From Tribonema minus (Eukaryota > Sar > Xanthophyceae > Tribonematales > Tribonemataceae): a DNA stretch of 64,000 bases. The notes under the pieces were generated by a model that was not told the origin of the DNA, did not search any database, and was given only the letters and a program-made list of their open reading frames with translations. A program made the translations under genes and the position numbers. The stretch covers positions 1,116,001 to 1,180,000 of the forward strand of contig JAFCMP010000223.1 in the NCBI GenBank assembly GCA_017506865.1, read 5' to 3'. Below are positions 52,582 through 63,527 of this stretch, piece after piece. How positions within the stretch are numbered: position 1 is the stretch's first letter; each line of letters opens with the position of its first letter.

Positions 52582-54115
52582 CGTAATGATGCTCGGCATG
52601 GTCAGATTGCTGCCTTGGGAAGAGGGGGGGCGGGGGGGTGCTGGAGGCGAAGGGGGGGGGGGGTGCTGTGCCCCCTGCTAGCATTCTCGCGAGCAGGCAT
52701 GAGAGGGCGGAAGAGATGGTCCTCTCGAGCCCTGGCGCATTACAAGCGCTGACATGAAGGCTATGTTGGTCAGCTGTGAAAGCAGCGTGCGCAGCTGATT
52801 CATGAGCCCCCTTGCTGGTGATGCTCAGAAGCCTGCGCCGCGACTGGCTCACTAAGCATGCTGCGCAGCGACAGCGCAGTGAGGAAGCTGCATGGCCACC
52901 ACCAGAGCCAGCAGCAGCAGCCCTTAGCGTGCTGAGTAGCAGTTGTGCGCCCCGCAAGCGAAGTGCGCATGCTGCACCAGCACACACCAAGCCCCCCCCC
53001 ACCACCCCTTTCCCCTCCCTTGTCAGCCAATTGCGTCAGCCTCCCCCGAAACACAAACAGTTTATGCTATCGGTAGGCTAGTCAGTAGGCTAGTCAAGCA
53101 GTTGGTATGGGCATCAGTGTGTGAGTCTCTCGCTGGCCTTCCTGCAGGCAGGGGCGGTGTGTGTGTGGGGGGGGAGGGGGTGAGCAGGGGGGCTGTGACC
53201 GACAGTGTGAATAGTCTAGGTCTCTGCAGGGAGAGCACGTGCACAGGATCATCCCTGGAGATTTGGTCCCTGCTGTGAAGAGTGACGTTGAAGCACATGC
53301 ACGGCACGCACCTCTGTAATATCTCACCTACATTGATGGCTGTCTTGTGTGAAATTGTCACGTGATGGTCGTCGTGCCTGTTCTGCTGCAGTATCAAGGC
53401 GCCTGTATCAAGCCGCCTGCAAGTTTGTTCGACAGGTCGAGAATCATTGTCATGTTTGCTATTCCTGCGTTGATAGACTTGGGTAGGCCAATGCAATGAG
53501 TATGATGTCATGCATGTACTCACTCGCGACTTCATATACGCTGAAGTGTATGCATCAGATAAATGAGGGCATTCAATAGCTCAATGCACGCCCTCTCTTC
53601 AGCTGCGGGTTTTTTACCTTCTTTGAAGAGCTTACAGGTCCCTGTTTTGAGCATGCATGGCAACAACTGATGCTTAGACTCAAGCACAATCAAGCTGGCC
53701 ATCTGTTCTTGTGCCGCTTGTGTAGATGCAGACGGAGCTCGTTTCCAATGCAGCTCCATGTTTGTCAGTACAGGATTGGAGCATGGTTGCTGCAACACTG
53801 ATCACACGAAGACGTTTGCAACGCCATGTCAGCAACAGTCTTTGGAGGTTTGCTAAACCTGACAACAAAAGCAGGATATCCCATCACATGGGAAGAGAGT
53901 TGCGTATGACTAGACACGCAGGTTTTTCCACAAAGGCATGGGAGAGCGTCAACAAGTACAAGCGCCCCTTGCGAAGCGAAATTAATAAAAGTACAAGAAA
54001 TTATCAGAGTACCCCAGCAAAAACTGCACAGGGGTCCGGTTAAACCGCCACAAAACCGCTCAGTAAACCATGGCACAGGCTACTGTAGCAGCAACCAGGG
54101 CAGCACCGCTTTCAG
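52582..54115. other. Convergent intergenic region
   Basis: 1.5 kb between the heme oxygenase-like stop and the ABC transporter stop. It starts with G-rich tracts (52625-52672) that may form G-quadruplexes in the 3' UTR. A 105-codon + frame at 53726-54043 (for example SRISHHMGRELRMTRHAG) has no recognised family and runs into a retrotransposon tail; it was not called. Confidence 0.5.
53976..53994 (+). mobile_element. Retrotransposon 3' tail scrap (variant tail)
   Basis: GCGAAATTAATAAAAGTAC is the exact reverse complement of 21884-21902, the second, outer tail variant of element 2, and contains AATAAA. No upstream retrotransposon sequence is attached. Confidence 0.5.
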
Positions 54116-57100
54116 CTACTGCGGCAGCGGCTCCCGTCTGTCGCCTTCCCCTTCGTCCGACAGCTCATCCACCGCAGCGCCGTCGATCGACGGCACTGCC
54201 TCCGCGCTACCACTGTCGCTATTAGCGTATGCCTGCTGAGCATGCCACATGGAAGCGTAGTAGCCGCCGGGCTTGGCGAGCAGCGCAAAGTGCGCGCCTC
54301 GCTCCACAACTTGCCCGTTGTCGAGAACGACAATTTCGTCCGCGTCCTGCACAGTGCTCAGGCGGTGCGCGATAATGAGCGTCGTGCGGCCGCTGCCCAG
54401 CGACTTCAACTTGGACATCACGGCGACCTCCGTGCGCGAGTCGAGCGCGCTCGTGGGCTCGTCGCACAGCAGCACGGGCGCGTTCTTGAGCATGGCGCGC
54501 GCGATGGCGACGCGCTGCTTCTCGCCGCCCGACAGCATGAGGCCGCGCTCGCCCACGACCGTGTCGTAGCCGCGCGGCATGCGCGCGATGGCGTCCGTGA
54601 GGCTGGCCTGTTGCGGCATCAGCACAAGAATGGGGGGGGGGGGGGGGGGGATACATGTTGAAGATTAGGGCTGAGTGTGTTTTTTTCGTGTGTGCAAATG
54701 AGTATTCAGCGGGCGACCGTGGCGTAGCCGCGCGGCATGCGCGCCATGGCGTCCGTGAGGCTGGCCTGGGGTGGCATTAGTCTAGCAGAAGACGGAAGGA
54801 GGTAGGGGAGGACGATTGAAGTCGCAGATTGCATCTGGCGTTAGCGATGTCCCGTGCAAATGAGTATTCAGCCGGCGCCCGTGTCATGGCCGCGCACGAT
54901 GCGCGCGATGGCGTCGGTGAGGCTGGCCTAGGGCGTTGACATTAAGGGGGGGGGGGGGGGGGAGATAGAGGTGAAGTTTTCTTTTTTGATCAGCAATGAC
55001 CTTTTGTAAAAAAAGCGGTTGGGGTGCATATCGTGGTGCACAAGGTTGAGTTTGGCTCTCACGCAGCAGCAGTCAGCAAAGTGCTAGGATGACACCATGC
55101 CATCGTGACATCATGTGATCGTTGCAGCGAAGTACAAGTGATACCTTAAATCGATGCCATACGCCCTCGAGGTACAGAAGGGACAAGCAGGTCTACAGTT
55201 CACAATTCGGCCTCTCGTGGCTCAGTGCCTGTTGTGTCCTGGGCTTTATGCGGCCAGGAGCTGATTGCAACAACTGCACTCTCAGATCCCATTGCGCTGC
55301 CAATGCTGCTGAAGTTGTAGCTGCAGAGTTGCTCATACTTTGCAGTGACAGACGGTTTGTCGGGGGCTACACTACAGCGATTGAGGTGTAACTGCTGTAA
55401 CCGCAGCCGTCCCTGTCCCATAATCAAACAAAAGCCACAACGCTGTGAAGGCGAGAGAGACTCGCGCATGTCTTCAAAGTGGTCATGACTTGATTAACAC
55501 TTTGCTGAGAAAGTCTACAATGTGCGCCTCTATGTACAGGGACCTCAAGTGGAAGTTTTTATAATATCAGTGACGCTCCGCACCTGCTCCGCCGCCTCCA
55601 CAACCTTCTCCCACGGCTGCGTCAGGTTGCCGTAGTGAAGGTTATAGCCGATGGTGTCGTGAAAGAGGACCGTGTCTTGCGGCACAACGGCAATGTGGCG
55701 GCGCAGGCTGCTGAGTTGAACTTTGGTGACGTCCTGGCCGTCAATAGTGACGCTCCCGGAGGAGGCGTCGTACAGGCGGTACAGCAGGCGGATGAGCGTG
55801 GACTTGCCGCACCCGCTGTGGCCCACTACGGCCACAGTCCTGCTCGCAAGGAAAGAAGGCGGCACGTAAATGTTTTGATGATCATGTTTTCATTTACAAC
55901 ATGAAGTTTGCCAGATTTTGCTTGGTTGGGCCACGAGTGGCACAGTCATTAGAATGAGGGAGCGAAATATTATGGTTAACAAGATGAAGAGCGCGTGGGC
56001 GTGTTTATCTTGCGTGCAAGCAATGTCATAATGTTCAGCGTGCTTGAGTGATGACACACCGACTCCTCTTGTGGCACAATGTTGCTCATCTGGGCTTGTA
56101 CAGCAATGACCTTTATCGTGAGCCAGTTGCAGGTAGTGCAGCATGGTCCAGAGCCAGGCTGCAAGACATTTGACGGGCCAAGAGTACAAGCAACGTGCAT
56201 TGCTGAAAGGAGATGAAGCAGTGTTTCTAGCCGTCTGCGACACATTTGGACCACAACAACTATTCGGACCCTGTGGTTCCAGAACTGCTGCTGAAACTTG
56301 ACTGAACCTTTCACTGAATCTTGACTGAGTGCCTGATGACCACCATCAAACCGATGGCACAACAACCCCAGTGTATCGTATCTAGTCCTCGTCGAGGAAC
56401 AGCACTATCAGATGCATGCAGCCGCTTCATGAACATCATGTGACATTTTTTGGCCGGCGCCTCTAGATTTGGGCATTTCCAGCAACATTTAGAGCACAAG
56501 ATCATCTTGCGAGCAGTGACACTCACTTTCCGGCCGGAACTTCCAGGGTCAGGCCGTTCAATATCGGCCGACCCCCGGGATACGAGAAATGTACATTGTC
56601 AAAACGCAGCGTGCCAGGCGGCACAGCAGCATCAGCGTGTGCCAGCTGCAGCGGTGGTGCCTCGGGCCCACTGGCCACTTTTGGTTGCACGTCGCTGCGG
56701 AGGAGATGGGGGGGGGGGAGGAGGACGTGGCCGGGGGGGGGGGAGGGGAGGGGGGGTCTGTAAGAATCTGTGCGAATCTGCTGTGTGATGCATTGCGACG
56801 CTGTGAAAAACTGCTCTGTAGCGTAGCTGCGCACGGTGTCCCAAGTTGTATTGTACACGCGTGCCTCACCGCCGCAAAGCAGGCACAGTCAGAGCTCTTT
56901 GCAGCCTTCTGTGGCGCTGGCGCACTTGGGCAGTATATATATGCGTGCCATGGTCTCCAAAGAAACTTGCACTGCACGCAACAAGGATCAGCCCGTGGTC
57001 AATACGTAAAATTGCAAGAGACACAGCAATGTGACCACAAGTCACTATCCTGCCCCATAAGTACACAAACTGCCGTGAAGTGTGATGCAACAGTTCAGCA

Positions 57101-60100
57101 CCACAGTCCTGTAAACATGGGCTGACAACTACTTGAAGTACACGGCGGTGCATACGCTGCAGCAGTACCTGAGTGCGAACATGGCGGTCACGTCCAGCAG
57201 CGCCTTATTCCCCAAGACATACATTGAATGTAATGGTTTTTGCAACTTCACATCATAGTATTGTGCACAAGTGAGTGAAACTTCATCCCGTAGTGATTGT
57301 GCACAGGTGACATGAGTGCAACTTCATTCCATAGTGATTGTGCATACATGACCTGTGTGCAACTTCACGTCATGGTATTGTGCGTACATGACTTGAGTAG
57401 GTGCAATTTAGTCAATGCCATAGTATTGTGCATACATGCATACCTGAGTGCAACTTCATGTCAGACGTGTGCATACATGACCTGCGTGCAACTCCATGTC
57501 ATAGTGACGCATACGGACCTGAGAATGCAACTGCACGTCATAGTACTGTGCATACATGCATACCTGAGTGCAAACATGGCGGTCATGTCCAGTAGCGCCT
57601 GCCGCAGCTCCCTATACGTGCTGCCCACAAAGTTGAGCGGTATTGACAGCTGAAACAGCAGCCCATTCACCAGCACCAGATCGCCAACTGTCGCCGTGCC
57701 CGCCGCTATGTCCCTCGCTGCCAACGCCATGACCGCCTGAGGCAGCAGCAGCAGAACAGACAATCGATTCATCACTGTAGTCTGGGCTGAAGTGTGCGCC
57801 GCGTGGCGGTGTGTCATGTACTGTCTCTGGCTGCCAGTGCGTTGGGCGCTTGAAGCAGGACCAGATCAGACATCAGGTAATACATCATCTATGAAGTCTG
57901 GGCTTGAGCTACGTAGTCTGGGCTTGAGTGCGCCGTGTTGTGGTGTGTAAATGAGTCGGTGTCTATCCGTGCCTGAAGCGGCGTACGGAATTAACACGAA
58001 CCTCATCATCTGAGTCTGGGCCATGTTGTAAAGTGAAAATTTATGCTTCTCATTGCCAATGCCATTGGCATGTGAAGCGACATTGGAGTCAGGGGCATTG
58101 TTGAGTCTAGGCATGAGCACGGGCCACATTAAGTTGTATATTACTTGCTGCGAGCGCCATGAGCGCCCCCAGCGGCACTGAGAGCAGAGATTGACGACAA
58201 CGTCGAGTCTGCATGTTAGCGAGTGCAATGTTACACAAGGTATGTAGGTATGCCACTCATGCATACACTGTATGTTCTGTCACGTTCAGCCAACAATGGC
58301 ACCAGGTGCGATGCTGTCATCGCCCTTGCCGCTCTGCCTACTGTCGCGTATACTTTCATTACAACATTGGCTTATGCAATGACAAGTCCTCGATGCGACA
58401 GATCCCCGATGCCCACAAACAGGAGTGCATGCATGCCATTCATCATGCGACGTCAATCAGCAGTGATCGTCAGCGTCCAATTTCAGAAGACACTTTGCTA
58501 CAAGGAACGTGTAAATCCTGAAAGGTTAGATTCTAGGGCATGACGCCGATCATCTTCGTCCCCTACGCAAGTATCAAGAAGCACATACCTACATACCCAC
58601 CACCACTCACCGTGAGCCCCACGCTGAATATCGCATTCTGCCCAAAGTTAAGCAGAGATAGCGACGTGCCAGTCTTCAATGCCGCGTGTTGGTAGCCCTC
58701 CAGGGACTTGTCGTAGCGGTTGGCTTCGTGCTCTTCGTTGTTGAAGAACTTGACAGTCTCGTAGTTGACCAGGGAGTCTGTCACCTGCAGCGTTCACAGC
58801 GGATCGGCACAGGGCATGCCTCAGATGTGGTCACATGACAGAGAAAAATGGGATGTGTTCGGCCAAGAACATACATAAGGTCAAGGGCACCTAGGTAAAA
58901 GCAGCAGGCTGCATAAATCTTAGCCTGCCTCCAATGAAGTCATCGTCACTCCACAAAGTGTGCATGTTTCAAAATGTAGCTCGCAAATTGGAAAAGTTGC
59001 AGGAGCGACGTTTACATGTAGCGCCGAGTGCGCAGCTCCTGTGACTGAAGAATTGGCAATTTGCTTGACGTAACAGGCGACATAGATGTACATGAACGGG
59101 CCATATGTGATACTTATGATAACAGTACACTTTGAAGTACTTGGGGATACTTCAAACTTTTCTGCCAACTTCAAATGCCTTCGCCATGCATGCCACGCAG
59201 TCGCCAGCGCTCACACGCGCTACCTCTCGCTTCAGTTCCGGGAGCCGCAACTGCGCCTTCATTGCTAAGACTACTGTCTTTGTGAGCCTTATTATCCACC
59301 ACTGCCGAGCAAGCCCGTGGACGCACCATTCTCAGGCATTGCTCAGCAAGCTCGCGCATGTCTTGAATTGCAGCAATGCTCAGTAAACACACATTTACGT
59401 AAGCCCTCAATTGCAGCATGGCTAGCCAAGCTGACCTTAGCAGACGCCCCATTCACCACCATTGCTTAGCATGCTCGCCATTTTCGCGGTGTTGATTTTG
59501 CGCGGATGCCTCATTTTGCAGCACTGCTCATCGCACTCATTTCCATTTTCCAGAGTTTTTCTGTTGCGGATACCTCATTCTCCACGATTGCTCAGCAAGC
59601 TCGCCATTCAATGTAGAAATATGCTTCTTGCGCAAATACATACCTCAATTCGCAGCACCGCTCAGCACGCTCACCTTGGCGGACGCCTCATTCTCCGCCA
59701 TTGCTCAGTGAGATGGCCATTTCTATGTGTAAACAGTACGAGTATGTTATGAAAACTAGAAGTGTGTTATTTGCAGATGCCTCATTTCGCAGCACCGCTC
59801 AGCACGCTCACCTTGGCGGACGCCTCGTTCTCCAGGCGGATCATGTCCTTGCGGAACTTGGTGCGCCACTGCGTGACCGCCACCGTATACGCCGCATACG
59901 CGCCAATCGTCCCAAAGCACACCGCGCTGTAGTGCCAGCTCGCCTGGCTCAGCAGGATGCCGCTCACGAGCCCTATCTCCAGCACCATGGGTACAACGTT
60001 GAACACCATGGAGTTCAGCGTGTACTGTATGGAGCGTCCCCCGCGGTCGATCGTACGCGTCAGCACCCCCGTGTTCTTCGCGAGGTGGAACTGCAGGTCG

Positions 60101-63100
60101 AGCGCGTGGATGTGCATGAAGATGTCACGCGAGACGCGCCGGATCGCGCGCTGCGCAACTGTCGCGAAGATCGTCGTGCGCAGCTCCTGGAACCCCGAGG
60201 CAGTGCTGCGCGCAAGCCCATACCCTAGCACTAGGGCTATTGGAACTGCCGTCCAGGGGTCTGCCGCGACTGCGGCGGTGGCAGCGGGGTCCACGGAGTT
60301 GAGGTTGTCCACAAGGTTCTTGAAGATGAAGGGCACCTGCAGATGTTCAAGGAGGAGGGGGGGGGGGGGGGGGGGGGGGTTGAGCGTTGCTGTTTGAAGA
60401 GCATGGGTCCATTGGCTGGATGAGTGAAGCGGCACGGTGATGTGCATCTCTGGCTGGCGGGGCAGAGTGGATTACATTCAATTCAGGGTTCAGAGCTTGT
60501 CTTATGAGATCATAGGCAATGAAGGCCATCATGTAACAGAAGCAGCGCAACCACGTTGAGCAGCTGATGGAAAATTCTGCGACGCGCCCCGACCGCATAG
60601 TAGCAGTCCACAGCACAAACTCCTACAGCTCAGTAGAGCGATATCACACATGCCAGCCTCGGCACACCAGCACATGAGAATGAACCATATCGTCAGATCA
60701 CACAACAGATGTTCAACCAAGACAACGCCTACAGGGTCAAATCACATGACAAAAGTTCAGCCAAGAACTGGGCAAAGCACAAGGTAGGTTGTTGGCAGCT
60801 CCAAACTCACCTGCAGTGCTCACTGGCAAGTAGCATGTGGACTCTGGACTGTCATATGGGCATATGCCGAGCTCTCCTATCTGGTGAAGGTAACAACATG
60901 TACTTGGGGCAACGCACATCATGGAACGCATAGACCGCGCACAGCACATGACATGACCAAGACGTCATTGCTGAGCACTGCCTTGTGTAAATGACTAATT
61001 GGACGCCTACCTGTATGGTGACGAGCTTTGAGGCCACCAGTAGGGTCAGACTGATGCCAACGCGCGCCTTGATGGAAACGTGGTCCTTCGTCACCTGCAC
61101 AGAGGGGTACATGCGAGTGAAACTGCCCGTGATGTAACAGCTCTTTTGTTGTAGCGGCGACCACAGTTTTTGATGGAAGGCACTTGCAGCTAACCACACC
61201 TCATCACCTAGAGCTTTACGATCTCTTGCTTCATTTCCATTGTGGGTAGTTGAGGAAGGCCAGCCAACGGGAAACACGACGTGACGGAGCAGGGCGCTGA
61301 GCGCTGACATACATGTCAGGCGGACGTCCTGCATGTAATTATGCATTGGGGGGCGCGCTGATGTTTCAATTGCCGACGCTGCATGTGAAATACGCGCAGC
61401 TCGTGTGTGTACAGCGGACACGGTCAACGCAACACTGCTCAGAGAGTGCTGCATAAACTAGCGGAGTTGGTGGTGGTGTGCCCTTATGTACGACAAGCAC
61501 GAAATTCATGGCTGGTTTCGCGGCGAGCAAAGTGGCCCTGCATAAAGTGGGCCATTGGTAAAATCATATCAAGGAGCAAAGCGGCTACGCGCGAGACGCA
61601 GACGCTAGAGACACATCGGCACACATGTCCACTATCATGTCGCCATTTTCAACGCCGGCAGGCCTAATTGAAGCGATATTTGGCCCCAAAAGTATTTAAG
61701 CCTGAGCAATACATTTGCTGAATTCATGATAAGCCGACCCCCAATGTTTGCTAGTGTGCATGGGAGGCATGCACTGCGCGTTGAACTAAAAGTTGCTGTT
61801 CTTGCACTGCGCGAGTGGCATAGGGTGCCCTCTTGAATGTATCTGTGTGATACAGCACTGCCATCCAACGTCTGCGGCCCTTCTGAGCCTGCTTCAGCTT
61901 TGTACCGGAGGCATGCACACGAGAAAACTCCAACAACAACTTGAACTAAAAAGAAACGCCGGGCAGCGCAAGCAAACAAGCAGTCGAATGCGGCCTGTTG
62001 TGTGGTGTATAAGGGTGTCATACAAAGGCCGACTTGACAATGGCTTGACTCAATTCTCTTGTCTAACGTATAGAAACGCGTGTTTTAATTAGGTGCCCCG
62101 TCGGCTTAAATAGCGACATAACGGTACCGCGCCTCGTGAAATCCGCTCCTACATACATAGCAGTACTTGCTGCATCATACAGTGAATCATACCCTCTACA
62201 GCAGCATGTGTGGCAGCTTGCCATTAGTTGACCATAAAGTCTGCTGCAACGCACATGTGCATTGCCACAAGTAGCTTGCAATCCTCCATTCACCTCATGC
62301 CAACGAAGAATGAGCGCATCTGACGCTAGAGGGCCGTAAGTTTTCAGCAGATGTGCGCTGGCAAGATCAGCAGCAAGCCGCGCTGTGACAGACTCTGATG
62401 CGCTGCTGTCGTAACATGAGCAGCTTTGTCAGAACGGCTGGGCAAATGCAGCCACCGACGTAAAGCGCATCTGCCTCGTCAATTTCAGGGCCTAGGGGTA
62501 TGAGCGTTGGATGTCACTCTGTAGCACAAAGGCGCATGTGCTGTGCAGCAGGTGACAGGTGCTGTTATTCGTTGAGAGGAGAGGCTCACATTTTTTGAAG
62601 TGTGCCATACACCTGCAATTTGCTTGACAGGATCTGAGCGTGTGAGCACTGGGTCTTGCGCTACACGCCTCAGTTCCCAGGTCTTGAAGTTGCAGAGCTA
62701 ATTGTTGAAGTTGCAGCCTGCTCTGGCAAGTGAGCATCACATATCATGGGCCAAACACTGATCATCACCTCTATTCAGAAAAGATATTTGCGTAGAAGCG
62801 TGCACGACATAAGCTTCATTGACAGCCACTGCTCGAGAACAAGCCGTTAAGTACCTCTTTGCTCGGCCAGATGTGGGCTGACAGTGTCTTTAGTATCCTC
62901 AGAGCCACTTCTCTCTCGCCCTTTTGGTCCAGCTCCGGCTGCTCCACCGTCTCTGCCACCACCACTGGCTTCTTCTTCTTTTTGTCAAAGCCGCCAGCTG
63001 CTCCGCCACCACCTTTGCCTGTGCCTGGCGCCGTACTCAATGCCCTCAAGAACGCAAATGGGTTGCTGGCATGTGCAGGATGTGGCTTGAGTAAAAGCCT

Positions 63101-63178
63101 TGATGCGACAGGCAAGGGGACCCTGAAAGCTCTTCTCCCCAGCAACTGCGGCTGCCGCAAGGCAAACTTTGCGTACAT
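54116..63178 (-). CDS. ATM1: ATM1/ABCB7-type mitochondrial ABC half-transporter, eight exons (731 aa)
   Basis: Inner-membrane exporter of a glutathione-bound sulphur species needed for cytosolic iron-sulphur protein assembly. Exons: 63178-62855, 61094-61011, 60336-59812, 58784-58611, 57736-57564, 56694-56527, 55839-55584 and 54607-54116. All have GT-AG borders and consistent phases, total 732 codons, close to the yeast and human proteins. The N-terminus ([20 protein letters not shown]) is a mitochondrial presequence. HIWPSKE and [19 protein letters not shown] are ATM1-typical. The membrane domain includes [20 protein letters not shown]. The nucleotide-binding domain has A-loop Tyr (VHFSYPGG), Walker [10 protein letters not shown] (489-497), Q-loop [12 protein letters not shown], signature LSGGEKQR (593-600), Walker B VLLCDEP and H-loop His649. 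Many acceptors sit behind C-homopolymer tracts, and several introns carry copies of exon ends. Confidence 0.95.
54712..54940 (-). repeat. Two decayed copies of the exon 8 acceptor junction of ATM1
   Basis: The exon start (on +, GTCGTAGCCGCGCGGCATGC through GTCCGTGAGGCTGGCCTG) recurs at about 54712-54775 and 54868-54938, each followed by intron-like G-rich or AGTATTCAGC sequence. The unit length is about 155 bp. Mismatches and lost acceptors mark them as non-functional. Confidence 0.8.
57165..57560 (-). repeat. Degenerate array derived from the exon 5 donor junction of ATM1
   Basis: The exon 5 end (on +, ATACCTGAGTGCAAACATGG then CGGTCATGTCCAGTAGCGCC) recurs at 57167 as GTACCTGAGTGCGAACATGG with CGGTCACGTCCAGCAGCGCC. 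Between the two lie at least six shorter units built on CATACATGACCTGAGTGCAA and CAACTTCATGTCATAGT. The true donor is the outermost member. Confidence 0.75.
57770..57960 (-). repeat. Short repeats upstream of ATM1 exon 5
   Basis: TAGTCTGGGCTGAAGTGTGC (57779) and TAGTCTGGGCTTGAGTGCGC (57911), with GAAGTCTGGGCTTGAGC (57894) and GAGTCTGGGCC (58011), form a loose repeat series within intron 4 (transcript sense). Confidence 0.5.
59300..59780 (-). repeat. Degenerate array derived from the exon 3 donor junction of ATM1
   Basis: The junction (on +, GCAGCACCGCTCAGCACGCT then CACCTTGGCGGACGCCTC) is repeated almost perfectly at 59655-59695, and in weaker form near 59310, 59443, 59512 and 59573 (TGCTCAGCAAGCTCGC, GGATGCCTCATTTTGCAGCA). 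Similarity falls off with distance into the intron. Confidence 0.75.
61095..62854. other. Intron 1 of ATM1
   Basis: A 1.76-kb intron after the presequence exon. No nested gene or repeat array was recognised. TTGAAGT motifs occur at 62593, 62684 and 62705, the last two as GTTGAAGTTGCAG-like copies about 20 bp apart. Confidence 0.6.
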
Positions 63179-63527
63179 GGCGATGACGATCTTGTGAACA
63201 AGAATGGTTGCCGAGTCGAATGCAAGCGCGCAAGACGCTGCTGGTGTGTGCCAATGTACAAGTCTAGCTGGAAAATTGCTGTATGCCTTCCTCAGCCGCC
63301 ACCCCACACAACCTGCATTTTTTTGCCGATCACTCTCCTTCCACGCGCCAACTTGAACTTCTGCATCTCAGAACTTGAAGTCCACTAGCAGAAAAAAGAG
63401 CAAAGCAGGAGCAAAGCCCAAGCCGCTGGATCCAGTCTAACTGCAAGCTGAGAGAAAGCCAGTGATCGTATTTAAACGCTCCAGATCAGACCAACAGCAA
63501 AGAAAACTGGCTTTGCCCTCGCAGAGC
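63179..63527. promoter_or_regulatory. Divergent promoter between ATM1 and the 63528 gene
   Basis: A 349-bp head-to-head interval. It contains CAACTTGAACTTCTGC and CAGAACTTGAAGTCCACTAG (63350-63390), that is, two close copies of the TTGAA(G/C)T motif, placed mid-way between the two start codons. No TATA box stands out. Confidence 0.4.

Noticed and set aside
53726-54043. 105-codon plus-strand frame
   Set aside because: No family recognised, and its end is a retrotransposon tail; probably chance or a relic.
57165-57600. CRISPR-like repeat array
   Set aside because: Units are irregular, derived from an exon end and lie in a eukaryotic intron; no constant repeat with unique spacers.
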